In this document: positions 24,558-35,940 of the stretch, piece by piece
Layout: the number at the start of each line of letters is the position of its first letter
Position numbering within the stretch: position 1 is the first letter of the stretch
Assembly (NCBI GenBank): GCA_019009955.1
Contig: CM032232.1
Coordinates: forward strand, 73,433,501 to 73,497,500
Source: Riptortus pedestris
Lineage: Eukaryota; Arthropoda; Insecta; Hemiptera; Alydidae
Length of the DNA stretch: 64,000 nucleotides
Reading direction: 5' to 3'
Made by a program: the position numbers and the translations under genes
The notes under the pieces: generated by a model
Database searches by the model: none
Seen by the model: only the letters and a program-made list of their open reading frames with translations
What the model was told of the DNA's origin: nothing

Positions 24558-25643
24558 CCTACCCATGGTGGGCCTCAGAAAAAGGGCAGGAAGGCCTGCC
24601 CAGCTGTAAGTTACCTTTCCAGGTTAAAATGAACTCACGGGACAGAACGTTATCATCTTCACAATTAAATGAATAACATTTTATCCTTTGAAATAATATT
24701 TTTTATCGATTCTTACCTTATTTAACGTCCTATAAAATAATGCAAGAGCATTTGAAAAGTGATTATATCGGAAATTATGAATAAAATGGAATTTTCGATA
24801 TGATGTACTTACTGTGTTACATTAGCTCTAGCATATAAAGGACACAACTTGAAGGAGGGTAGAGTGGAAGTAAGAGGAATGTTAAATTTAGTCATCGGAG
24901 TTTCAAGCATTTTAGAAACCAAAAGTTCTTCCCAATAATCTATTACAATATGGAAGTATGTGTGAGGTGGGGGGGGGGCTATTATCTTTATTGATTATCC
25001 TAGGTTTAATTATCCACTTATTAAAACAAGAGCTATTCCAGCATGTAACTTTTTAATGGATTTAACGGAGAATCCATTTGGTTTATGAATGTATGTGCTC
25101 GTTGTTAATTTAAATATTCATCCTCTTATCGGGTAAACCGATTATCCACGAGGTGATTAAACTAAGCAATTATCGGGTACCACCATTTTGGGTTGACGTC
25201 AAGAGGCCAACTTAATGGAAATGGAATTATTACTATTCTCTTTCCTCAAACAGGCATATATAGTATAGCCTTCGAGGAAAATCAAAAATTGGCGTAAACA
25301 TCCTATTATTAAAGGCTAAAGTATTAAATTTGCAATGTTCCTTTCCAGTATTAAGTGTTAAATCCTATTCCGGAAATCCTATAGAAACATGACTCAAATT
25401 ATAAAAACTGGAGTAGCATGTAAATGGTGCCAAAAATATATATACCTACATTTGAATCATTGCCCCGCTTTTACATCAAACAGGTTAAAATTCCTTGACA
25501 AATATATAGTGCCACAATGTGAATACCTATCATTGGTAAACATTTTGGATTACAACAGTGAAGATAAAGTTAATGATGTTTACTGTTTCTTATCAAAAAA
25601 AGACTCTTGGCAACATATTTGTAATCATAAGCCAATAAAATAT
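24558..25643. other. Unassigned DNA with an 89-codon frame
   Basis: An open frame at 25389-25658 (ATG start) contains CKWC and a nearby HLNHC, loosely zinc-ribbon-like. Its end lies inside solo LTR 2 and it matches no family I know. 25246-25390 is repeated imperfectly at 26362-26500 ('caaacaggcatatatag', 'cgaggaaaatcaaaa', 'catcctattattaaa'). Confidence 0.35.
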
Positions 25644-26342
25644 TGTTGCGGAAATTAAATGGCTCTACTATTCAAGGCGTGATTGGGGAGTGCGGAGGGG
25701 TTCAAAGAAGTGCCGCTAATTTGTCGCTAATTGGTGGAAGGCACTAGTCCCTTCCAGACCTTCTTGGAAGAGCCTCGGTCTCATCCTGCTTCTCTATTTA
25801 AGCCTGTACAGCTCGACCTAGTGGAGCCGGCAGAATCTAATTAGGGCCCACCGTGCCTATCTTCCTGGAACTTCTGGACCTTTCCTTGGCTAGCCCCTTC
25901 TATAGACATTTATAAGAGACCCTGCCAGTACCTCAGCTCTCAGTTTATGGTCAGATGTCTTGATGATCACATCAGTGCTCCAGTGCGACTTAGTGCAGTG
26001 CGGTAAAGTGTTTTTATAAGAAGAACAGTGTTGTGCCGTGACTGTAAGTAACAGTTTAGTGCCGTGTTTAAGACAGTGCAGTGCCGCGGAGTAAAGGACA
26101 GGGCAGTGCCGTCATTTTGTGAATTTCAGTGACTGTGAATGAATTATTGGACTGTGTGATCTGAAGAACAGTGACACTATCAGTGTAATACTGTGAGTAG
26201 TAATAATTAACCAAGAGTATTGTGCATTGTGAAATAAATTGTGCTGTGATAAACTGTGAAACTTGTGTGTGTGTTTAATTTTGCAATCCAAAAAAACTCT
26301 TATTAACAACGTTTATTACTGGTTTTGTAATAAAACGTAACA
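25644..26342 (+). mobile_element. Solo LTR 2 (699 bp, ATAT target duplication)
   Basis: It runs TGTTGCG...CGTAACA, with ATAT at 25640-25643 and 26343-26346. It has a TATA-like TTTATAAGAG at 25909-25918, a CTCAGTTT initiator near 25938, and AATAAAACGTAACA at the end. Roughly the last 380 bp match solo LTR 1 in inverse orientation. The U3-side halves differ in length and sequence, so the two belong to one family but different subfamilies. Confidence 0.9.
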
Positions 26343-26346
26343 ATAT

Positions 26347-27254
26347 CTATCTATCTATCTTTCCTCAAACAGGCATATATAGCCATCGAGGAAAATCAAA
26401 ATTTGGCGTTAAAAAACATCCTATTATTAAATTCAAAGCATTGATTTTCCAATACTCCTTTCCAGAAATAAGTGTTAAACCCTATACCGTCAATCCGGGC
26501 ATGTTCAAGTTTCTTTTTGCATTTCTTTGTGATGGCCCTTATCCCTGGCAAAATCTAAATACCAAAAGCATTTATTTGCTCATGGTATTTACTTATATTT
26601 GCTATGATATCTCTGAAATCACCTGGTATTTTCTCGTACTCCTTGGCATAGAAGGATTTATTCTATCCTTCCTCACAAGGATTCCTCAGTACTTAACGTG
26701 CCGAATCTTGCCACCAGCCTCACTTTGCTATAGATCGTAATACAGTTCTACCCTGGAACCGCATGCAAATAATTACTATTTGTGATAAACCCGCTGATCT
26801 TCTGACTAAGCAGTTATCAAGAGATGAGGATATCCACATCATTTATCTTCTGCAGACCTTCTGCTCGCAGACACCTATGATCAATTCGGCAACATTTAAT
26901 CCTTTCTTTTTCGTATTTCCTTATTTATTCTTCAGAACTGGTAAACCATGAGGCCTTCATTTTGGAATCAGTATTTCTAGGAACAATATTTTTAGGCAGC
27001 ACCAACTCTAGGAATCTGAGATGCGGCAAATTAACAGATGATTGTTTTTCACAATGGTGAGGACGATCTTTACCCATCTTTCCCATCATCATCTTCCCTC
27101 TTTAGTCCAGGACTGGAAGAGAATGAGATTTTTTTTCTCTATTAACACAACGGCTAGCAATGGCACATTCATCAAAAGGCATAGGGGTGAAAGATCAATA
27201 GAATGAAAAATAATAGACAATATTGGCTTCGTAACATGTTTCGATCCATGGTAG
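26347..27254. other. Unassigned DNA with an open frame of about 130 codons
   Basis: A frame open from about 26350 to 26740 has no ATG at its start and encodes hydrophobic, unrecognised sequence. Its first part is the second copy of the 150-bp direct repeat that flanks solo LTR 2. It may be a fragment of an unidentified element. Confidence 0.35.
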
Positions 27255-27515
27255 AAAGAGATAGATATTTCCGGGATTGCAATTTACTCCTTTTCTCAGC
27301 CCCCGCTCCTCCTGGTCTGATTTGGCCACTAAAGAATCTCATCTTTAGTTTCCCATGAAAAGATTCAACATCTAGTTTTGTAACAACCCATCAAACAATT
27401 GTAACCTCATTTTCATCATCTACTATAGGTGGACATTTGGAAAAGTATTGAAAATCGTACCATGAGCACAACCTCCAACAGTTCATGTACCATAAAGTAA
27501 ATCTGTTTGAAAAAG
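27255..27515 (-). mobile_element. Family BC copy 3, degenerate
   Basis: In order it shows 'ctcctggtctgatttgg', 'tctcatctttag', 'ctagttttgtaac', 'cctcattttcatcatct', 'ggtggacatttgg' and 'gagcacaacctcc'. This is the right half followed by the left half, with the TA tract lost. Many substitutions make it an old copy. Confidence 0.6.
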
Positions 27516-28399
27516 GTAATTATGACACCTGTTATCATTTATTCAACAAAACTAAAATTTCGAGTCATACAGCCATATATTCCTTTCCTAAATAATGAAA
27601 TTACGTTGCTAGACTAGTAGATTAGAATAATCCCATACCTCTCAATGGACAAAAAATTAAACGAAAATTATTAACAAGAAAGCCCATTGTCAGATACTTT
27701 TTCCAACAGATGGTTTTGTCCATTTTCTTAAACTTCAGTTTTCTTTCAATTAGAAGCCCACCTAATATGACAATTTCATTCTATGATGCAGCCCATAAAA
27801 GACCTCATTAAAGAGTATTGCCAATAAAAGTGTCCTATAAACAGAGAGTCTTGGCTGGAGTTCTGTCCGAAGGCTCCCTTTTCCATTAGAGTAAGTGGCC
27901 ATCTTGTTATTTTCACCAACTGTTACATTATTCACTCGCTTTTTATACAAAACTACCCCGTCGACTATATACCTCTCTTTTTCCACCTCTTAGAAGGTTT
28001 TTTATGACTAGGGACAGTCTCCCTAGTGAGTATTAGTTTGAAAGTTAAATTAAGTTCCCATATAATCAATAAATACAGGGCATTGGGCAGATACGTAAAA
28101 AAAAGGATAAAGTTGGCAATAGAAAGATAAATTAGAATTCTTGGAAGTGTATTGGAAGTAGATAATTCCTTCCATAACCCATTTCGATAATGGCTAGGCC
28201 TTTGAGTAACAACTTAATTCTGGTCACTCCTCAATCAACGCAATGTCGTTCTCTAATACATTCACCGTTTTTCTGTTCTCCTCTGAGACACCCAGACTTC
28301 TAACAAAAATAAATCCAGCTCCAATGAACAAAACATCTTTTATATTTTATTTTTTCTATTGCAAATCCAAATAATTTAAAATCCGTTTTATGTAAGCTA
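27516..28399. other. Unassigned DNA
   Basis: No gene or repeat recognised. Confidence 0.5.
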
Positions 28400-28741
28400 A
28401 AAGACCCAATAAAGCCGGACCAGTCAAGGAAATTAAAGAAAAGGTGCCAGGAGCATCTGTCGAGAATGGACTCAACGTTTCTTCAGCATTTGAGGAAAGA
28501 AAAGCACGAAAATGCCCCACACGAGGTAGCTTTATTGGCAAGGGAACATAACCACAAACTAATTCAGAAATTGGAACCTCTCTGCATTGAGCTGGAGAGA
28601 CGGAGCGGTGTCTGCCTAAATGAGCAATTGGAAATGCCAAGTTCTGTCCTGTTGAGTAGGCCTCCTCTATCTCTGCTAGTCGCCAGTAGTGGCCCCAAAG
28701 CCGTGGCGTTAACGTCAATTATACAGCAGAAGGTAGGATAA
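28400..28741 (+). pseudogene. Penelope-like element GIY-YIG endonuclease C-terminus
   Basis: A 113-codon frame, open from upstream of 28400 to TAA at 28739-28741. It reads LKKRCQEHL, then EVALLAREHNH, IELERR and LNEQ, then PSSVLLSRPPL. This order resembles the end of the GIY-YIG endonuclease of Penelope-like retroelements (L..R..EH, then an aligned LARE.N / IE.R / LN block). The reverse transcriptase and the GIY-YIG catalytic part are missing upstream, so this is a 5'-truncated copy. GC content is clearly higher than the surroundings. The assignment rests on remembered family pattern, not on a search. Confidence 0.62.
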
Positions 28742-29065
28742 TTGTTAATTTATAGTAACTTGTTCATAGGGTATACATGTGTTGTTAATGTTTAGAGTAT
28801 TTATTCACTTTAACTATTTTAATTAATTGAGCTATAATATATTCTTTTATAATATATTCTTTTAATGTTTGACTTAGATTCTAGTAGTTTTAAGTTAGGA
28901 CGTTTTCGTAAGACTGATTTTAGTATGAAATTCTATTTTGTTAAAATATTTCAAAATGTAATTGTTGGATGCATAACTTGGCCTAAGCTTGTTTATTTGT
29001 TGTTTCTTTGTTGTTTGCCCGATGATGGCACGTTAGTGCCGAAAGGCCTTGTGCGTCAATAAATA
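28742..29065 (+). mobile_element. Penelope-like 3' region with hammerhead-like motif
   Basis: An untranslated tail follows the GIY-YIG remnant. At 29018-29044 a CCGATGA box, a perfect GGCAC-GTTA-GTGCC stem and GAAA follow each other, as CUGANGA - stem II - GAAA does in hammerhead ribozymes. The first box has C where U is expected. The region ends in 'aataaataaatt'. Penelope-like elements are known to carry hammerhead motifs, which fits the coding remnant. A LINE-type 3' hairpin is the alternative reading. Confidence 0.55.
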
Positions 29066-29614
29066 AATTGGTGGGAAGACTTCGTGTTATTGAGACCTTT
29101 TTACCAGATCTCCACTCCCACATCCAGCAACATACGAATTATGATATATTGGATTCACTTCTCCAATAAAACCTATTTTAACGATGGCATTCAAGAAAAC
29201 ATATTTTGACATTTAATTAAACTCCGGCAGTTCATTTAGCCAATTTGTATATAAGTATAATATATGTATGAGATAATATATAATTGTATATAATTACATT
29301 ATACATATATATTCTCCAATAATAAATCGGAAGATTTACTATCTTGTTTGAACACATATCCGACGCCTACTTGAATAATCTGATTACCATACAGCCTAGT
29401 CCCACCATGGAGTAGTTGCTCGTAATGATTGTTTCGTTACGCGTTACCCGAAACTTGAAAATATGTATCTTCCATACATTTAATGTAAATATAATTACGG
29501 ACACGTTAGGCGATTATTTTTGCAAATATCGATCATACATTAATAATTTGTGATGAATAAGAGGCCCGTTTGTGCCGTTAATGCGTGTGTTTGTGGTTGT
29601 GTGCATGCATTTAA
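29066..29614. other. Unassigned AT-rich DNA
   Basis: Nothing recognised. Confidence 0.5.
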
Positions 29615-29639
29615 GTGTGTGTGTGTGTGTGTGTGTGTA

Positions 29640-29726
<87 letters not shown>

Positions 29727-29741
29727 GAGAGACAGACAGAG
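29615..29741. repeat. Compound microsatellite (GT)n(GA)n(CAGA)n
   Basis: GT repeats to 29638, then GA to about 29705, then CAGA and GA to 29741. Long frames of alternating residues across it are artefacts. Confidence 0.95.
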
Positions 29742-31049
29742 AAATATTGATAGCAAGAGGAAGAGTATATTTTCAAAAGGCCTTAACTACCAAAGTCATT
29801 TCCCCGAATTTTTAATTTTGACATCATTTTTAAATTGGGTTTCTTTGGCGAAATTTGGTATTATTTCAGGTTTAGGAGGAAACTCGACGGAGCAGAAATG
29901 TTTTCGATAAGTGACTTTATGAAACTTTCATGAATGAAAATAATGTAAAAAAAAAAAAAAATCATCTACTTTATACAAAGATGTATGTATTTGTACTATA
30001 AAGTATCTACTTGTATATTGAAGTATTGTCTAGTAATGTGGTAAATGAACCATAATTCCCTGGACAAATTTCAGTATTTAATAATCTCATAATATAAAAC
30101 GGGAATATGGTCAATTTCTATTTCTTGTGACGATTTGCTTTGGTAGGTTTACTTTTTTTAAACTTTACTTTACTTTAAACTTTACTTTTTTTAAAAGTGA
30201 AAGAAATCGTTATTTGTTATATTTCGAAATGATTTCACCAATTATATAAAAAGGCAATAAAAAAATTTCAGGAAGAAGGAAAATCCAATGAATGTTCATT
30301 CTGAGAAGTCTTTACTTCATATTTTAATTTGGAAACAATCGCTTCCAGCATTCAACACAAATAAAATTTCTTTCAAATTTGCTGAAATGGTTAAGATGTA
30401 CACAAAGAAAAGTGATTCCTCATTTATTATTAATATATATGTACAAACAAATATTCTTGCAGTTTATTATATATACTTTTAATGATAAAATTACACAAGA
30501 TACCGTAAGTGTATTTATATATTTTTTCTCCTAGATATTTCGTCATTATCAGACTGCTGGAGCTTATTAAAAAATAACTTCAATGAAAGTTTTCTTCACG
30601 AACTTTTACTTTATTAAAGCTTTTCCTTGAAGATATCATTATTAGCTAGCTACAGAACTACAGTTTGACGGAAATATAAGAATTTTTATAGAAAAACTTT
30701 TCATCTCTCCTCAAAATTAAATTTATACAATCATTTGTAATTTTTAATATTAAGAAAAATCATATACTTAAATATCAAATATTTATGGTGCTTATTGCTC
30801 GCCCGAATTTTTTAACACATCATTCTTTTGCTTTCTCGATTTATTTGTATTTTAATTCAGCATTAAAAACAACATAAATATTCCGTCTTAGAAAAAGATC
30901 TCAAAATTACTGTATAGAGAAGTATAAAATTTGGGTGGTACATTTAAAAAAAAATTAAATCGTAAATATTTTACCATATTACATAGGTCGGGAATGAAGT
31001 TGTATAAAACTTCATAAATAGATTCTTCGGAATTAAAATATGTAGTAAC

Positions 31050-31051
<2 letters not shown>
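29742..31051. other. Unassigned AT-rich DNA
   Basis: Only short A and T runs, and a small direct repeat 'aactttactttt' near 30160-30195. Confidence 0.5.

Positions 31052-31107
<56 letters not shown>
31052..31107. repeat. (GT)n/(GC)n microsatellite
   Basis: GT repeats ending in a short GCGCGCG run. Confidence 0.95.
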
Positions 31108-31127
31108 CTATATTTATATACATATAT

Positions 31128-31610
31128 ACAGCAATAATAAATGTAACATAATAGAAAACCAATAATTGTAACAACACAACAATAATTAGTTGTAGCATAA
31201 TAATAAATTAAATAACAATATCATTGTAACGTTAATATAACTTGAACATAGCTTTAACATAATATAACAATAACTGTGATAACATATAGCAATAACAAAT
31301 ATAACATAGTGAAATAACAATAATATATCAATTTTATTACTACATAAAAATAGCTTTAATAAAAAAAATAATATAGCAATAATTATAATAACGCATATCA
31401 ATAGTTATAACATAGTTCAACATACAAAAGACAATATACTATAGTAATACAAAACATAAGGCAGTGACCAAGCCAATTATAACAAACTTGAGGTTATACT
31501 TAGTACTCCTACAAAGGAACAACAGTGATGTGCAATAGCTTTTAAGTATCTTTAGTATTGATAAGTAGAATTAACACAAACACTATAAGTTACACTCTAA
31601 TAACAATGTG

Positions 31611-31643
<33 letters not shown>

Positions 31644-31780
31644 AGTACCAGTACTTTTTAGCCCTGAAGAAGAGAAAATAAATATTCTCGAAATATTGGA
31701 ATGAACTAAGATTTTTTCACCAACACTGACCAAGTCTCCAAAAAACAACAACACCATATATATATATATATATATAGTAT
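31128..31780 (+). repeat. Repeat family D, copy 2
   Basis: Same order as copy 1. At 31663-31695 it holds CCTGAAGA, then GAGAA...TTCTC, then GAAA and TATTGG. This matches CUGANGA - stem II - GAAA - stem III of a hammerhead. Upstream, GTGCAATA followed by TA could supply the other stem III strand (CAATA/TATTG) and a UA cleavage site before (TA)n (31615-31640). No clear stem I is visible. It may be the terminal region of a second Penelope-like family. Confidence 0.6.
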
Positions 31781-32010
31781 ATGAAGTACGGAGATATTCA
31801 GAATTTTCCATTTTCCAAAGAATACTGGACGGTGGAAGGAAGATACCGAGAAGAAACAAACAGGCCTTACCTCCACAAACAGATTATTTAAAACCATGAA
31901 CAATATCATGAATCACGTACAAAATGTTTCGTATTTTCACAGGCCACTGACGATGGTGCATTTGCTATGAAAACGCTCTGTCGCTTTTAAATGAACTATT
32001 TGTCGAAGGG
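31781..32010 (+). repeat. Repeat family E, copy 1
   Basis: About 220 bp shared with 33246-33490 ('ggagatattcagaat', 'attatttaaaaccatga', 'aatatcatgaatca', 'acgctctgtcgcttttaa'). It contains CTGACGA at 31947-31953 and GAAA at 31969-31972, a hammerhead-like core with weak stem II. No coding seen. Confidence 0.65.
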
Positions 32011-33107
32011 AGGCCTGTATTATTCTTATTGAATCAGAATTCTACCCCATCTCCCCTTAAATGCTATTAAAAGTCAATATAGTTAAGTCTAATGATTTAA
32101 AAAAAAAATAACGTAAATATTGAATTACGTCAACCACAGTTTCCATTAGGAAGAATGCTGAGGGTAGTCTTAAGAAGTGTAATTTATGCGTTATGTAATA
32201 GTAACATGTTAGAGAGTCTTGCAACTAACCGTAATTTTAAACCGATTTATAATAATTGGTAACCGGGAATAATTTTATTGGTGCCAAGTAATGCCTTCAG
32301 TTTCATTTTTATTTTAATTATGAAAATCCTACACATAAAAGTACAAATAATAGAAAATGTCTGTCAAAGAGGAACTGTATAATTAATGAAATTCAATAGG
32401 TGTCTAATGTTTAGATCACTAGAAATAAAATAAAAAATACTCTAATGACTAATTTCTCTAAAGGGAAATCTAGTAGACCTTGGAAATTCTAAGATACACA
32501 CGTCGGACGGTAACGCTTGGTTGATAACGTCTGGTTAATAAGACAAAAAAAAGAAATTGTCAGTTATTAGCATAATGACTTTTGACTATTTCCGATGAAT
32601 CGATATAGCCCACGTTCCAATGAGTAAAACGAATCATTTTCAGCTGGTAGTTATGGTAGTATAGATATTCACAGGATTATATGGGAAATAAGGGACGTTT
32701 ATATGTGGCAATATATAACAAAAACATATGATCCCCTCTGCCATCCTGGCTCTGCTCCAACTCTATACTTCCAAGTAATAAGATCTTTTCTCTGAAAAAC
32801 AGGATTGACCGCCATTTATGTCTCGGCCAGCAAACTATGAGGATAGCCGTTTTCTTCAAAAGCTCCTCTCCCCGCTCTATTACACAATGGAAATAAAATT
32901 CAACATTTCATAAATTAAACACTTAGCCAATTCAATCTCAAAGATCAATCCTTTAGGGGGAAAAATGATTTGGAGATGTTTTTCGCAAATCCCTCTTAAA
33001 GAAAACTGACTTAATAGAAGTCAAAATATAGACCACTCTACAATCATTGGCCTGTTGCTATACGACCAAGATAGATGTACAGTATTAAAAACTTTGAAAC
33101 ATGATTT
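32011..33107. other. Unassigned DNA
   Basis: No gene or repeat recognised. Confidence 0.5.
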
Positions 33108-33610
33108 TAAATGTGGCTGGCAAAAATTAAAAACTTGACAATGCTGGTTTAGCAAGTAGATGATGGACACAAAAGTGAGATATAAAGGAACCCCTCAATA
33201 AGGAGCTATAAAGCTTGAAACGCATTGGGGATTTATATGTATATTGTGTATGAAAGGCGGAGATATTCAGAATGTTCCATTTTCCAAATAATACTTGAGG
33301 TTGGAAGGAAGATACCTAGAAAAAACTAACATGCCTTACCTCAACAAACAGATTATTTAAAACCATGAGCAATATCATGAATCATGCACAAAATGTTTCG
33401 TGTTTTCGCAGGACACTGACGATGAAGCATTTGCCCTGAAAACGCTCTGTCGCTTTTAAGTGAACTGTTTTTCGAAAGAAGGCATGTTTGAAAAAATTAA
33501 TAATGCTGGTTTAGCAAGTAGATGATGGACACATAAGTGGAGATATAAAGGAACCCCTCGATAAGGAGCTATAGAGATTGAAACGCGTTGGGGGTTTCTA
33601 TTCATTAACC
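33108..33610 (+). repeat. Repeat family E, copy 2 with flanking duplicate
   Basis: 33246-33490 is family E with CTGACGA near 33418. A separate block of about 100 bp ('atgctggtttagcaagtagatgatggacaca', 'aggaacccctc', 'aaggagctata', 'ttgaaacgc') occurs at 33143-33235 and again at 33505-33593. It brackets the E copy as direct repeats about 360 bp apart. This resembles the partial tandem arrangement typical of Penelope-like insertions. Confidence 0.65.
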
Positions 33611-34399
33611 CTGTATGGATGCATTTTCAAACAATTTAAGAAGCGGGTCATCTACAGACAAGAAAATATATACACAATACCGTTTGACGGTAGTGTTTCA
33701 AATGAAGCATATCACACAGTTTAAATTATTTGAGAACAGTGAAAATCACACAAAAATTAATACATAAATTTAAAGCTATTTAAAACTATTTTTGTAGACT
33801 TTTCTTCAGATATAATTAAAACTAAAGAAACTCTAGCATGGCTGGAAAATCTCCTTCTGTGAAAAATACTCCTGGGAGGAGAGAGATATTTTCTAAGAGA
33901 AGGATTTTCAATGGTAAGAGTTTTTCAGATGTCAGATGATGCTCACAATTCAGGTCTTTCTTCAGTAAAACTAGCTATACCACCGAGCGTCTCGGGAGAA
34001 AAAGAAAGAAGTAGAAGAAGTAAAGAAAAAGGAAGTAAAGTCAATATCAAGATTCAAGGGCTTTAAATCCAACCAGTGTTCTTCTGGGCAGGATACTTTT
34101 TATTTTTCAGTCTCCCTGAGGTTGATACGTCTGCTATATCCTTGCAAAGAGTCATGAAAACCTCTCACGACCTGCCACAACGCCCTCATCCGCCTCAGAT
34201 AGGAGAAAATAAATACAGCATAAAACTATAAGGAAAAATTATAAATAAAAGCTTAGCTCCTTCCCGCAAAACCTGCGTACTCGGCACAAACTGTCCTTAC
34301 TACTTTTATTACTTCACTATTCAGAAGGAAAGTTGTCTATCTAAGGAAAGGAAATTCTTAGAAAATAGAAGTATCTTTATAAGTATAAAGTATAAATGT

Positions 34400-34401
<2 letters not shown>
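33611..34401. other. Unassigned DNA
   Basis: No gene or repeat recognised. Confidence 0.5.

Positions 34402-34443
<42 letters not shown>
34402..34443. repeat. (TA)n microsatellite
   Basis: Pure TA tract with no recognised transposon attached. Confidence 0.9.
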
Positions 34444-34448
<5 letters not shown>

Positions 34449-34629
34449 TATGATTTGTAACTTATAAAAAGCTAACTCAAATCGGAAAATATTTGCTAAT
34501 AACTTTCTGTAAATAATTTTAATTCCATTTTTACATACGGATATCGATTTTAAATATTTTTTATTTTATTTTCTTACGTAAATCCGTTTACATTTCTCTA
34601 CTTGCTACTTCTGAAGTAAATTAATGGCT

Positions 34630-34631
<2 letters not shown>

Positions 34632-34682
<51 letters not shown>

Positions 34683-34696
34683 GTGTGTATGTGTGA
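34632..34696. repeat. (GT)n microsatellite
   Basis: GT repeats with single C and A interruptions near the end. 34700-34930 after it faintly resembles the BC right half ('aaatatctcggtgtcagacc', 'aataaacccccactcc'). Confidence 0.93.
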
Positions 34697-35030
34697 CTAT
34701 AGTTGAACGACAAGTGGGGGAGAGGAGTTAGACCAGAGTAAAGTGCACCTAAATTTGCAAATATCTCGGTGTCAGACCAAAACTCTTTGTCACCAGTCGT
34801 GTAGATAACTGTTATTGGGTGCATTTTTGTTTAAATCCAATGTTATGGTGTTATTTGTACTTCTGCTTCATAACCCTTCAATAAACCCCCACTCCCAATT
34901 CAGGCCATTTTCATTTAAAGCTATTATGTATCTAATAAATTCAATTATGAATAGATCTATTCATATTTGAATGAGATATAGTCTTAACATAACACTAATA
35001 ATTACTGTCGGGGCGGGGAAGCTTTTTAGT

Positions 35031-35048
35031 TCCCGGGTTTCGGCACCA
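35031..35048 (-). other. tRNA primer-binding site of an LTR retrotransposon
   Basis: On the minus strand TGGTGCCGAAACCCGGGA (18 nt) is complementary to a tRNA 3' end terminating in CCA. It lies 3 nt after the CA end of the LTR at 35052, exactly where reverse transcription is primed. Little recognisable internal region follows (toward lower coordinates). Confidence 0.85.
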
Positions 35049-35051
35049 AAA

Positions 35052-35940
35052 TGTAGGGGCGTGCGGTAAGCTTTAGCGGTAATAATAGAAAATGTCGGCA
35101 CAAAAATGTAATGGCGGAAATCTTGTGTTAAAGGTAAGAAAGAGTTGGGAGAGAATTTAGACTGAACCATTTGTTAGTTCTCATGGAGAGATGAGGGAAA
35201 AAGATAAATAAAGAAAACAAAACAACTATGTGAGTTCTCTTAAGAATTAGGTATATTGAATAGTTAAGTATAATAAGAAAATAAAGAAATGAAATTTAAG
35301 CAGTACACAAACTTTATGAACTAATATGTTAAGAATTAGGTAAATTGAATAGTTAAATATATCTCTATAACAAAACATGAAATTTAAGCAGTAAACAAAC
35401 TTTATGAAATAATATGGCGGCCATAACTATACATACAAAATTAGCGGTGGGTCTTATAATATATATGAGTACTCATGCGATACTTGCGTTCATAATGCTA
35501 GCATTATTAGGTAGTTAATTGCGGGAATCATGCACTTCCAAGAGATGATGAAGTCTTGTTGCGGTGATAAATCTGGATGGGCACGTGGCAGAGAAGAAGA
35601 AAGGCGGGAGCAAAATGAACCTGTTGACTCTAGTAGAGGTACATAGACTATCTCGGGTGACTTCCAACTGCGGTTGTCGATGAAGCGGTTCTCTATGAAG
35701 CGGTTATCTGTGAAGCGGTTATCTATGAAGCGGTTATCTATGAAGCGAAGCGGTGATCTGTAGGGGAGGGAGGCCCCTCTGGCCGTATGAACGACCCCAG
35801 CGTCTGAGAGCAACTGACCCCAGCGAGCGTCTAAAAGCAACTGACCCTATCCTTGTTGCTGGCCGATGCCTTCTTGAACTGCATGTGTTTTTCCGCTGTA
35901 GCCACGGCCTTGGCGATATGCATGTATGTGTGGCGGGACA
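35052..35940 (-). mobile_element. 5' LTR of a retrotransposon (about 889 bp)
   Basis: On the minus strand it begins TGTCCCGCCACACA and ends GCACGCCCCTACA, the TG...CA of an LTR, followed by the primer-binding site. It contains an 88-bp tandem duplication (about 35238-35330 and 35331-35416) and a 15-bp tandem repeat at about 35680-35745 ('atgaagcggttatct', five imperfect copies). It is GC-richer than the flanks at its 5' side. The 3' LTR and coding region were not found, so the element is truncated. BEL/Pao or Ty3/gypsy cannot be decided. Confidence 0.75.

Noticed and set aside
25389..25658. 89-codon frame with CxxC and HxxxC as a zinc-finger protein
   Set aside because: Its last codons lie inside solo LTR 2, the spacing fits no known finger, and the upstream repeat is frameshifted.
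28356..28718. 120-codon minus frame
   Set aside because: It is the shadow of the plus-strand Penelope-like GIY-YIG remnant.
29514..29910. Frames of alternating RE, SL or VC residues
   Set aside because: Direct translations of the GT/GA/CAGA microsatellite.
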